From a virus, in IMG/VR virus record IMGVR_UViG_3300018080_008436, positions 184,998 to 248,997 of that record: DNA of 64,000 nucleotides; one strand, 5' to 3'. A program made the position numbers and the translations under genes. Shown piece after piece: positions 9,065-14,991 of the stretch. Every line of letters begins with the position of its first letter. Position 1 is the stretch's first letter. Below the pieces are notes generated by a model that worked only from the letters and a program-made list of their open reading frames with translations, was not told where the DNA came from and did not search any database.

Positions 9065-9526
9065 ATGGAAAACTATTGGACAGACACCACTCACTCTGTA
9101 AAAATGGCAACCCCCAGACTTATCCAAGGATACGGTTACCTTTATATTTTTGATTGTGAGGCAGATGGAAGGAACTTCGTTCAAATGTCTCAGATCTTTG
9201 TTCCAAAAGAATTGAGATATGATCCTATTGGGATCTACAAACACTTCAAAAATTTAGACAGTCAATTCCCCATTTCTACGATAACTTCACTGCATAGAGG
9301 TCAAGGTCGGGATGAAAAGTGGGCTATTGAAAAAGCTAAAGACTTTGCAAAAAAGCAAGAAGAGAACCGAATGAAGGCTGAGAAAAGAGTTGAAGATAAA
9401 GAGAAAGAAAGGGGCGAACCTGCAAGCGAAGAGTTCAAAGAAGAATTCTTTGAGATGATGAAGAAGAAACACCCACCAAAAGAAGCAAGTAGTTGGTATA
9501 ATAAGTATAAAGAATCTAGGAAATAG
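9065..9526 (+). CDS. Hypothetical protein, 153 aa
   Basis: ATG preceded by AGGGAAC. The N-terminal half is folded-looking (RLIQGYGYLYIFDCEADGR); the C-terminal half is strongly charged, Lys/Glu-rich and helical, probably a coiled coil. No family recognised. Confidence 0.65.
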   Translation: MENYWTDTTHSVKMATPRLIQGYGYLYIFDCEADGRNFVQMSQIFVPKELRYDPIGIYKHFKNLDSQFPISTITSLHRGQGRDEKWAIEKAKDFAKKQEENRMKAEKRVEDKEKERGEPASEEFKEEFFEMMKKKHPPKEASSWYNKYKESRK

Positions 9527-9587
9527 GTTTCTTGCACTATTTTTTTGAACAAATATAGATACCAAAACAAATTTGGAGTTATAAAAG

Positions 9588-9950
9588 ATGGACATTAAAA
9601 CACAAGTTACAACTAATGAGCTTGGACAAACTGTTATTCAACTTTCTAAAGAAGACTGGGAAACATATGGTAAGCAGGCTGGTTATTGGCCAGAGATGAC
9701 CAAACAAGCTGAAACAGAAGAGACTGATGAGGAAGCAGTGGAAGAAGTCACTGAAGATGATCCTCAAGATACGGTTACTGAAGCTTCTGAAGAAGTAGAA
9801 GTTAAAGAAACTGCTGTTGATCCTAATGGTGGAGTAGGCTCTCCTATTCTTATAAAAGAAGATAGCGGCTTCAATGCAGAAAACTATCCAAATCTCATTG
9901 CAGAGCAAGAAAAAGATGGCTTAATTGGTCCTTTTGCACCTAGGAAATAA
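9588..9950 (+). CDS. Acidic hypothetical protein with EW-G-K-AGW motif, 120 aa
   Basis: The first 35 residues contain TVIQLSKEDWETYGKQAGYW; the rest is a very acidic Glu/Asp/Thr-rich, probably disordered stretch. The N-terminal motif recurs in the next gene (MSQKEWVEMGKRAGWL), so the pair shares a small domain. GGAG lies upstream of the ATG. Function unknown. Confidence 0.65.
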   Translation: MDIKTQVTTNELGQTVIQLSKEDWETYGKQAGYWPEMTKQAETEETDEEAVEEVTEDDPQDTVTEASEEVEVKETAVDPNGGVGSPILIKEDSGFNAENYPNLIAEQEKDGLIGPFAPRK

Positions 9951-9961
9951 GGAGTTTGGAA

Positions 9962-10255
9962 ATGAAATTAGTAAAGTCATTTAGTGGGAAAACAAAAATA
10001 AAAATGTCCCAAAAAGAATGGGTAGAGATGGGCAAAAGGGCTGGTTGGCTAAAAGAATCCGCCTACCCAAGTTTTCCAGGATATGATAATTGGAAAACTC
10101 TTCCAGACGATTATTATGGTGAAGAGCCAGAAGAGAAACCAGATCCAAGATGTCCTAAGTGTGACAAAGAAATGTATGGAGATGGTATGGGAGAATGGAG
10201 ATGTGACGACAAAGAATGCGATGGTATAGTACATATCGATCCGCATGGGGAATAA
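9962..10255 (+). CDS. Small protein with EW-G-K-AGW motif and zinc ribbon, 97 aa
   Basis: The ATG at 9962 is preceded by GGAG (9951-9954), favoured over a TTG two codons earlier. The N-terminus repeats the W-G-K-AGW motif of the preceding gene. The C-terminus has CPKCDKEM...WRCDDKEC, a likely four-cysteine zinc ribbon. Function unknown; it could bind nucleic acid or protein. Confidence 0.7.
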   Translation: MKLVKSFSGKTKIKMSQKEWVEMGKRAGWLKESAYPSFPGYDNWKTLPDDYYGEEPEEKPDPRCPKCDKEMYGDGMGEWRCDDKECDGIVHIDPHGE

Positions 10256-10310
10256 GTTTACTTTCCATTTCGACTGAACGGAGAAAATTGAGAATTTTCT
10301 TTATTCCAAC

Positions 10311-10338
10311 TTGAAAAGCCCAAAAGACAGCTTATAAT
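10311..10338 (+). promoter_or_regulatory. Promoter of the Gln/Asn tRNA operon
   Basis: TTGAAA (10311-10316), 16-nt spacer, TATAAT (10333-10338). The stretch from CTTGAAAAGC through TATAAT closely matches the promoters of the other two tRNA operons at 39091-39118 and 54404-54431. Confidence 0.8.
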
Positions 10339-10378
10339 GGTAGCAACGATCAATTAAGATCAATAAGGAATTAATAAA

Positions 10379-10453
10379 ATGTCAGTACAAGTTCAGCAGA
10401 ATAATCAAAATAACCAAGCCCTTGAGGGTTTTGGGAGGTTGTTCTCTGCTTGA
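10379..10453 (+). CDS. Leader peptide of the Gln/Asn tRNA operon, 24 aa
   Basis: ATG preceded by AAGGA; stop TGA at 10451. The peptide has QVQQNNQNNQ at residues 4-13: five Gln and four Asn codons among ten. The downstream tRNAs are Gln, Asn, Asn, Asn-like and Gln. Bases 10421-10432 of the ORF can pair with the 5' arm of the terminator that follows. I infer an attenuation leader: ribosome stalling at Gln or Asn codons would expose the antiterminator segment. Confidence 0.8.
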   Translation: MSVQVQQNNQNNQALEGFGRLFSA

Positions 10454-10470
10454 ACATAATCCGATTTACC

Positions 10471-10503
10471 AAAGCCCTCAGGTTTCGACCTGGGGGCTTT
10501 TTT
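10471..10503 (+). terminator. Intrinsic terminator acting as attenuator before the Gln/Asn tRNAs
   Basis: Stem AAAGCCCTCAGG (10471-10482) with CCTGGGGGCTTT (10489-10500), loop TTTCGA, then a T run; the first tRNA begins two bases later. The alternative partner of its 5' arm is CTTGAGGGTTTT (10421-10432) inside the leader ORF: 12 base pairs including two G-U. An upstream hairpin CCAAGCCC/GGGTTTTGG would sequester that segment. Confidence 0.85.
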
Positions 10504-10505
10504 AT

Positions 10506-10582
10506 TGTCCGATAGCATAACTGGCTAATGCAACTGGTTCTGATCCAGTAGATTCTAGGTTCAAATCCTAGTCGGACAACCA
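10506..10582 (+). tRNA. tRNA-Gln (anticodon CTG)
   Basis: Acceptor TGTCCGA/TCGGACA, D-stem GCAT/ATGC, anticodon loop TTCTGAT, A73 and encoded CCA. U1-A72 is usual for Gln tRNAs. First tRNA after the Gln/Asn attenuator. Confidence 0.93.
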
Positions 10583-10584
10583 AT

Positions 10585-10658
10585 GGCTCTGTAGCTCAGT
10601 GGCGAGCATTTGGCTGTTAACCAAAAGGAAGCGAGTTCGATTCTCGTCGGGGCCTCCA
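10585..10658 (+). tRNA. tRNA-Asn (anticodon GTT)
   Basis: Complete cloverleaf: acceptor GGCTCTG/CGGGGCC, anticodon stem TTTGG/CCAAA with loop CTGTTAA, T-arm GCGAG-TTCGATT-CTCGT, CCA encoded. The discriminator is U73, not the G73 expected for Asn. Confidence 0.9.
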
Positions 10659-10680
10659 GAAGTTCTTTGATAATTTATGT

Positions 10681-10771
10681 TGGTAGGTGACCCGAATGGT
10701 AAGGGCCTCGGCTGTTAACCGAGTATGGGCAGGGATGTCCTTTGCGAGTTCAAGTCTCGCCCTACCAGCCA
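10681..10771 (+). tRNA. tRNA with Asn anticodon (GTT) and long variable arm
   Basis: 91 nt. Acceptor TGGTAGG/CCTACCA, G73, CCA. Anticodon stem CTCGG/CCGAG, loop CTGTTAA. The variable arm is about 20 nt with a 5-bp stem GGGCA/TGTCC, and the D-stem is only CCC/GGG. That is class II architecture, normal for Ser, Leu and Tyr but not Asn. U1-A72, G73 and GTT fit Asn identity, so it probably decodes Asn, but charging could be unusual. Confidence 0.8.
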
Positions 10772-10774
10772 AAC

Positions 10775-10899
10775 TGTGGCGTAGCTTAATGGTTAAAGCT
10801 CTAAAAGAAAGGAGTCTGATAATAAGACTCGTTACTGCAATAATTATTCTAAATTCGTCTATTAAACGAGAGATCTTGGTTCGAATCCAAGCGCCACAG
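10775..10899 (+). tRNA. tRNA-Asn-like (anticodon ATT) with a 53-nt insert
   Basis: Acceptor TGTGGCG/CGCCACA, G73, D-stem GCTT/AAGC, T-arm CTTGG-TTCGAAT-CCAAG. The only standard anticodon arm is TTCGT-CTATTAA-ACGAG (10854-10870), giving ATT. Between D-arm and anticodon arm lie 53 extra bases (10801-10853) containing the hairpin GAGTCT/AGACTC. A homologous insert sits at the same place in tRNA-Cys. CCA is not encoded (CTA). Confidence 0.7.
10801..10853 (+). other. Insert within the tRNA-Asn-like gene
   Basis: Hairpin GAGTCT-GATAATA-AGACTC followed by CTGCAATAATTA. It aligns with the insert at 13228-13273 in tRNA-Cys: stems differ by compensating changes, while the loop GAYA-ATA and the downstream GCAATA are kept. 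An intron is one explanation, a permanent extra domain another. Confidence 0.65.
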
Positions 10900-10907
10900 C
10901 TAATGAT

Positions 10908-10984
10908 TGCCTCGTAGCATAATTGGTATTGCACCAGATTTTGATTCTGGGAATTTCTGGGTTCGAGTCCCAGCGAGGCATCCA
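10908..10984 (+). tRNA. tRNA-Gln (anticodon TTG)
   Basis: Acceptor TGCCTCG/CGAGGCA, anticodon stem CCAGA/TCTGG with loop TTTTGAT, T-arm CTGGG-TTCGAGT-CCCAG, CCA encoded. Last tRNA of the Gln/Asn cluster before the HNH gene. Confidence 0.93.
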
Positions 10985-11023
10985 TTTTTTACCACAAATC
11001 GTTCTATTGGTAACATTAATTTG

Positions 11024-11029
11024 TATAAT
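11024..11029 (+). promoter_or_regulatory. -10 box for the HNH gene
   Basis: TATAAT with AAAACT between it and the ATG at 11036; no Shine-Dalgarno is possible downstream of the predicted start point. No good -35 box. Confidence 0.45.
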
Positions 11030-11035
11030 AAAACT

Positions 11036-11779
11036 ATGTTCCCAAAAGTGGAGTCGGTTGTGAAAGAAAGGGAAAAAAGAAGTTTACTTTGGCACAAATA
11101 TAATGATGAAGAATTTAGAGAACTAGTAAAAAAGTCTCAAACATATTCTGACATACTTAGAGATCATGGCATGTCAAACAAAGGGGGGAATTGCAACACG
11201 CTAAAAAAGAGAATTGCTAAACTTGGGGTTAATGACGATCATATTGCAAAGGGGCATTCTTCTAATAAAGGTAAAAAGTTCATCTCTAAAAAGATTCCAC
11301 TTAATAAGATACTTGTAGAAAATTCTACCTACAATAGGGGGCATCTAAAAAATAGAATTATAGAAGAGAAACTAATAGATTACAAATGTCAAAAATGCGG
11401 AATAACAAATAAATGGGAAGGCAGTGAACTTGTTTTAGTACTTGATCACATAAATGGTGTCAGTAATGATCATCGACTAAAAAACCTTCGTTTTCTATGC
11501 CCCAACTGCAACAGCCAGACAAAAACTTTTGCTGGAAGAAGTAAACGCAAAAGATATTACTGTGAACAATGCGGAAAAGAAAAATCGTATAAGCATTCTA
11601 AAAAATGCAAAAGTTGTGCCGCAAAAGATCTAGAAAAACGTAAAGTCCAAAACCGCCCTTCCAAAGAAGAACTTGCCGAAATGATTGATACAATGTCTTG
11701 GCTGGCAATCGGAAAAAAATATGGAGTTTCTGATAATGCAATCAGAAAATGGGCAAGATCTTACGGTATAATATCCTAA
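11036..11779 (+). CDS. HNH homing endonuclease with C-terminal HTH
   Basis: 247 aa. I start at ATG 11036 because the longer frame overlaps tRNA-Gln and a TATAAT (11024-11029) ends 6 nt before it, suggesting a leaderless transcript. The central HNH domain reads YKCQKCGITN, then VLDHINGVSNDHRLKNLRFL and CPNC. A CEQCG/CKSC zinc ribbon and an HTH segment (WLAIGKKYGVSDNAIRKWARS) follow. The last ~50 residues are almost the same as in the endonuclease at 37443-38318. It sits inside a tRNA region, typical of selfish homing genes. Confidence 0.88.
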   Translation: MFPKVESVVKEREKRSLLWHKYNDEEFRELVKKSQTYSDILRDHGMSNKGGNCNTLKKRIAKLGVNDDHIAKGHSSNKGKKFISKKIPLNKILVENSTYNRGHLKNRIIEEKLIDYKCQKCGITNKWEGSELVLVLDHINGVSNDHRLKNLRFLCPNCNSQTKTFAGRSKRKRYYCEQCGKEKSYKHSKKCKSCAAKDLEKRKVQNRPSKEELAEMIDTMSWLAIGKKYGVSDNAIRKWARSYGIIS

Positions 11780-11797
11780 CCTTAATGGAGAAGAGCA

Positions 11798-12031
11798 ATG
11801 AAATTCCGCATCAAATACAAAAAAGGATTGGGCTTTTACGCTCAAGTCAAAAGATCATTCTGGGAAAACTGGATGAAAATTGGCAAACACACTGTTGGTT
11901 TTGGTCACTACCGCGAGGATTGCCTAAGCCATCCAATGGAAACCATTGAAGAAGCCAAGAAACGTGTTGAAAAGTACAAGGAGTGGGTAAGACTAACCAA
12001 TCAAAAAGCAGAATATTACGAACTTCCATAA
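11798..12031 (+). CDS. Hypothetical protein, 77 aa
   Basis: Starts MKFRIKYKKGLGFYAQ after GGAGAAGAG. Basic N-terminus and a charged helix at the C-terminus. No family recognised. Its stop overlaps the next ATG (TAATG). Confidence 0.6.
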   Translation: MKFRIKYKKGLGFYAQVKRSFWENWMKIGKHTVGFGHYREDCLSHPMETIEEAKKRVEKYKEWVRLTNQKAEYYELP

Positions 12032-12091
12032 TGGACAACAGACCGAAAGTCATAAAAGAAGCTGTTGACAAGATAACTGAATCAGAAGGTT

Positions 12092-12119
12092 GCGAGTTCG
12101 ATCCTCGCTGGGACATCCA
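12092..12119 (+). pseudogene. tRNA 3'-half remnant
   Basis: T-arm GCGAG-TTCGATC-CTCGC, acceptor-like TGGGACA, U73 and CCA. No matching 5' acceptor strand (TGTCCCA-like), D-arm or anticodon arm precedes it. Confidence 0.65.
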
Positions 12120-12126
12120 AATTTTG

Positions 12127-12132
12127 TATAAT
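12127..12132 (+). promoter_or_regulatory. -10 box before tRNA-Gln
   Basis: TATAAT ending 9 nt before the tRNA-Gln 5' end at 12142; -35 unclear. Confidence 0.45.
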
Positions 12133-12141
12133 AGGAATAAT

Positions 12142-12215
12142 TACCCTATAGTGTAATGGTAGCACAAAAGTTTTTGGCACTTTTGGTCGGGGTTCAAATC
12201 CCTGTAGGGTAGCCA
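12142..12215 (+). tRNA. tRNA-Gln (anticodon TTG), second copy
   Basis: Acceptor TACCCTA/TAGGGTA, anticodon stem AAAGT/ACTTT with loop TTTTGGC, T-arm CGGGG-TTCAAAT-CCCTG, G73, CCA. Different in sequence from the TTG tRNA at 10908. Confidence 0.88.
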
Positions 12216-12231
12216 ACTATCTCCCCTCCTG

Positions 12232-12237
12232 TATAAT
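12232..12237 (+). promoter_or_regulatory. -10 box for the 57-aa gene
   Basis: TATAAT 30 nt before the ATG at 12267, with AGGAG (12253-12257) between them. Confidence 0.45.
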
Positions 12238-12266
12238 ATCTCTAAACCTTATAGGAGAAACCATTC

Positions 12267-12440
12267 ATGTCTAAAGAATTCGCCATCAATTCAAAAGAAA
12301 TTAACGAGAATAAGAGATATTCACTTTTAGCTTATGTCATAAACGAAAGATTACGTTTAGAAGGGATTAGCACAAACATTAACATACGTGAAACTGCTGA
12401 TAAAATCATAGTTGACGTAAACAAGAAAGATACCACTTAA
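12267..12440 (+). CDS. Hypothetical protein, 57 aa
   Basis: ATG with AGGAG 9 nt upstream. Sequence MSKEFAINSKEINENKRYSL followed by a strand/helix pattern ending IIVDVNKKDTT. Compact and soluble; unknown function. Confidence 0.65.
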   Translation: MSKEFAINSKEINENKRYSLLAYVINERLRLEGISTNINIRETADKIIVDVNKKDTT

Positions 12441-12485
12441 CACTTGGCTTTCATAAAAACATAGCAAATACTTGAGAGTAATGAA

Positions 12486-12665
12486 GTGAACGATCTAGAA
12501 AGACATAAACAAAGACTAGCCCAAATCCATTCAGATAGCAAAAAGATAAGAGAAGATGTGGAAAACACTCTGAACATATTCAAAATATTATGGTGTCTCT
12601 TCAAAGCTTGGAGATTAAAATCAGAAGTAATTTATATAATCAAAGAGCTTGAAAAATCCTCATAA
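12486..12665 (+). CDS. Hypothetical protein, 59 aa
   Basis: GTG start (MNDLERHKQRLAQIHSD). A charged helix is followed by the hydrophobic stretch IFKILWCLFKAW, perhaps a membrane-associated or amphipathic segment. Weak GAGAG upstream, so the start and reality are less sure. Confidence 0.45.
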   Translation: MNDLERHKQRLAQIHSDSKKIREDVENTLNIFKILWCLFKAWRLKSEVIYIIKELEKSS

Positions 12666-12670
12666 CTTGC

Positions 12671-12676
12671 TATACT
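12671..12676 (+). promoter_or_regulatory. -10 box placed for a leaderless transcript
   Basis: TTGAAA (12649-12654), 16-nt spacer, TATACT (12671-12676), then 6 nt to the ATG at 12683. Confidence 0.5.
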
Positions 12677-12682
12677 ACCTGT

Positions 12683-12847
12683 ATGGCTAAAAAGAAGAAA
12701 AAGAAATACAAGAACTTCCTGGAATTCCTTGAAACCCGTCTGAATAGCGAGAATTTTAAGAAAAACGCTAGTGAAGAAGAATACCAGAAGACTCTTGAAA
12801 AATACAAGAAAGAGAAACTCATCCAACGATTCGGGAACAAAAAATGA
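12683..12847 (+). CDS. Lysine-rich hypothetical protein, 54 aa
   Basis: Starts MAKKKKKKYKNFLEFLETRL and is helical and highly basic at both ends. No ribosome binding site but a -10 box 6 nt upstream. Overlaps the next ATG (ATGA). Unknown; might bind nucleic acid. Confidence 0.6.
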   Translation: MAKKKKKKYKNFLEFLETRLNSENFKKNASEEEYQKTLEKYKKEKLIQRFGNKK

Positions 12848-13203
12848 AACCATTTGAAGAAGTCTTTAAGATGTATCACGACATGGCAGGAGAGTGGAGA
12901 ATGAATCTCGACAATCTGGCTTCTCTTCATCCTGACAGTCATATTGTTTTCGGAGCCGAAGAACCTGAATATGTATCAAAAGACTCTGTTATTGAAATGG
13001 ATGTTTATCTCGCTGGAGAGAAAATCGGAGTCACAAGAGCCTGCGGAGAATTAGACAATGATGTCATTCGCAGAAATATGATTGGAATGAAAAGAGTCGG
13101 AGTAAAAAATGAGAGTGGTCATCACAATGCTTACTCCACAGGATTTGAGTTAACAGTTGATAAGGATAATAAAAGGATAGATTTAACTCCAAAAAAGTTT
13201 TAG
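12844..13203 (+). CDS. Hypothetical protein, 119 aa
   Basis: MKPFEEVFKMYHDMAGEWRM and a beta-rich second half (HNAYSTGFELTVDKDNKRID). No family recognised. Its start overlaps the previous stop, and its TAG stop shares one base with the 5' end of tRNA-Cys, so transcription likely continues into that tRNA. Confidence 0.7.
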   Translation: MKPFEEVFKMYHDMAGEWRMNLDNLASLHPDSHIVFGAEEPEYVSKDSVIEMDVYLAGEKIGVTRACGELDNDVIRRNMIGMKRVGVKNESGHHNAYSTGFELTVDKDNKRIDLTPKKF

Positions 13204-13322
13204 GTCGCGTAGTGTAATGGCAAGCATCTTATAAAATGAACCTGACATAAGGTTCTCTTCAGCAATAGTTAAAATCGTCTGCAAAACGAAGGGTCTGGGT
13301 TCGAATCCCAGCGCGACCTCCA
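13203..13322 (+). tRNA. tRNA-Cys (anticodon GCA) with a 46-nt insert
   Basis: Acceptor GGTCGCG/CGCGACC, U73 (the Cys discriminator), CCA; T-arm CTGGG-TTCGAAT-CCCAG; anticodon loop CTGCAAA on a TCGT/ACGA stem (13275-13289). Between D-arm and anticodon arm are 46 extra bases (13228-13273). rtcB begins 93 nt downstream. Confidence 0.8.
13228..13273 (+). other. Insert within tRNA-Cys
   Basis: Hairpin GAACCT-GACATA-AGGTTC then CAGCAATAGTTA. Homologous to the insert at 10801-10853, with compensating stem changes and the same position between D-arm and anticodon arm. Confidence 0.65.
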
Positions 13323-13342
13323 ATTTAACATGTCAATTTAGT

Positions 13343-13370
13343 TTGACAAATTCAAAGCTGATGCTATATT
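13343..13370 (+). promoter_or_regulatory. rtcB promoter overlapping a terminator
   Basis: TTGACA (13343-13348), 16-nt spacer, TATATT (13365-13370). The -10 box lies inside the stem of the tRNA-Cys terminator. Confidence 0.65.
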
Positions 13371-13388
13371 TATAGTATCGGCTTTTTT
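13357..13388 (+). terminator. Intrinsic terminator after tRNA-Cys
   Basis: Stem GCTGATGCTATA/TATAGTATCGGC (12 pairs including G-U) followed by six T. Confidence 0.75.
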
Positions 13389-13414
13389 ATGCAACAAAAA
13401 AAACAGGTAGAAAG

Positions 13415-14683
13415 ATGATAATTTTGAAAGGCAAATACAACGAAGCGAAGATTTTCACAGATAACGTTGAATCTTCTGCTCAGGGCCAGATCATTACCTT
13501 CTTAAATGACAAAACATTTGAGAACGGAAATATCAGGATCATGCCAGATGTTCATGCAGGTGCAGGAGCCGTTATCGGGTTTACCGCTCCAGTTGGAGAT
13601 AGGATCATTCCAAACGTCATTGGAGTTGATATTGGCTGTGGAGTCTGCGCGTTCAAACTTGGACACAGAAAAGACATTGGTGAGAAGTTTGACAAACTCG
13701 ACAAATTCATTGAAAAAACCATTCCTCATGGAATGAACGTTAATGGGGACTACAGAGATCTAGCCAAAAGCGGATATTGTGGAACCAAGGATGAGTTTGA
13801 CGCATTTACCGCAGAAGTAAAAGAAGTCTGCAATAGAACTGAACAGAACTTTACCAGAGTTATGTGCTCTTTGGGTTCTTTAGGTGGTGGAAACCATTTC
13901 ATTGAAATTGACAAAGATGACGAAGGTAACCTCTGGTTAGTTGTTCATTCTGGTTCCAGGAATTTCGGTTTACAGATCGCCAAGTATCACCAGAACAAAG
14001 CAAAAGAATACTTGGACTTCATGAAATCGTCTGAGAACGCTAAGTTAGTGGCAGAAGTCAAAAAGACTGCGAACAAAAAAGAGATATCTGGGAAGATCAA
14101 AAAAGCCAAAGATGAGGCTAAAGAGAAGTATGGTGTACATACTGGTCTTGAGTATCTTGAAGGTGGAGGTGCTGACCAATATAAAAAGGATATGGACGTA
14201 GCTCAAAGGTTCGCAAGTTTTAACCGATTGGTTATGGTTGGTCGAATCGTTGAAGGTTTTTATGGACTGAAGTATTCAGAGATGGAAGTTTATCACTCAA
14301 TCCATAACTATATCAACTTCGAAGATGGAATCGTTCGAAAAGGAGCAATCTCTGCTCATTGTGGTGAGAAAGTTGTCATTCCTTTAAATATGGCTGATGG
14401 AACAATCATTGGCATCGGAAAAGGAAATGAGGACTGGAATAACAGTGCGCCTCATGGAGCAGGACGTAAAATGTCCCGTTCAAAAGCCAAGAAGTCTTTG
14501 GATGTGGATTATTTCAGGAAAAGAATGAAACAAGCTGGAGTCTGGTCTAGTTGTGTTGGAAAAAGTACATTGGATGAAGCACCAATGGCTTACAAAAAGG
14601 CCCAAGAGATTATTGACTATTTGGAGCCAACTGTTGAGATCCAATGTCACATGAAACCAGTTTATAACTTCAAGGCGCATTAA
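13415..14683 (+). CDS. rtcB: RNA ligase RtcB
   Basis: 422 aa, near the usual ~410-480. Landmarks: VDIGCGV with the metal-binding Cys75, GGGNHFIE (Asn160, His161), HSGSRNFG (His178) and NSAPHGAGRKMS, where His347 is the guanylylated residue. RtcB joins RNA 2',3'-cyclic phosphate or 3'-phosphate ends to 5'-OH ends using GTP and Mn2+, in tRNA splicing or repair. AGGTAGAAAG precedes the ATG. It follows a tRNA-Cys with an intron-like insert, so tRNA maturation or repair is the likely job. Confidence 0.95.
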   Translation: MIILKGKYNEAKIFTDNVESSAQGQIITFLNDKTFENGNIRIMPDVHAGAGAVIGFTAPVGDRIIPNVIGVDIGCGVCAFKLGHRKDIGEKFDKLDKFIEKTIPHGMNVNGDYRDLAKSGYCGTKDEFDAFTAEVKEVCNRTEQNFTRVMCSLGSLGGGNHFIEIDKDDEGNLWLVVHSGSRNFGLQIAKYHQNKAKEYLDFMKSSENAKLVAEVKKTANKKEISGKIKKAKDEAKEKYGVHTGLEYLEGGGADQYKKDMDVAQRFASFNRLVMVGRIVEGFYGLKYSEMEVYHSIHNYINFEDGIVRKGAISAHCGEKVVIPLNMADGTIIGIGKGNEDWNNSAPHGAGRKMSRSKAKKSLDVDYFRKRMKQAGVWSSCVGKSTLDEAPMAYKKAQEIIDYLEPTVEIQCHMKPVYNFKAH

Positions 14684-14685
14684 GC

Positions 14686-14991
14686 ATGACTAAAGAAGAG
14701 ATTAGAGAATGGATGAGATCCGCAGAATGTGTCGCAACTCATAGATATGAAGATTATGGTAACATATACCAATCCAGAATCTATGAGAAAGATGGGAAGC
14801 TCTACTTAATAGAACTTTGCAATGGTGGAGTCTCAGAGAAATTTGGAAAGAAAGGATACATACGTGGAGAGTATGAACTTGTCGAAGTTCAGAAAAGAGA
14901 ATATACCGTTCAGATGGATGTTACTGAATACTCTGTTGATGGGCAAGGCGTTGTTTATGAAAAAGACGAGTGGATAGAGGTGGAACAATGA
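14686..14991 (+). CDS. Hypothetical protein, 101 aa
   Basis: Begins 3 nt after rtcB (MTKEEIREWMRSAECVATHR). Beta-rich centre (SRIYEKDGKLYLIELCNGG) and an acidic end. No family recognised; position suggests co-transcription with rtcB. Confidence 0.7.
   Translation: MTKEEIREWMRSAECVATHRYEDYGNIYQSRIYEKDGKLYLIELCNGGVSEKFGKKGYIRGEYELVEVQKREYTVQMDVTEYSVDGQGVVYEKDEWIEVEQ

Larger units (their letters stand above)
12031..12156 (+). pseudogene. 41-codon ORF running into a tRNA fragment; likely gene remnant
   Basis: MDNRPKVIKEAVDKITESEG looks like a normal protein start and is coupled to the preceding gene by TAATG. The next codons are simply the 3' half of a tRNA, and the frame ends inside tRNA-Gln. 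I infer a deletion or recombination that fused a gene start to a tRNA end. Confidence 0.45.

Noticed and set aside
10801-10853. Hammerhead-like ribozyme in the tRNA insert
   Set aside because: CTGATAA resembles the CTGATGA core, but the conserved G is missing, no GAAA partner or third stem is present, and the Cys insert lacks it too.
10371-11097. Minus-strand ORFs over the tRNA cluster and similar ones at 38401-38649, 53382-53894 and 53973-54176
   Set aside because: They translate the reverse of conserved tRNA arms, a well-known artefact, and overlap confident tRNAs.
11036-11779. HNH gene as part of an excisable intron with the neighbouring tRNA
   Set aside because: tRNA-Gln upstream is complete and no group I or II intron structure is visible around the gene.
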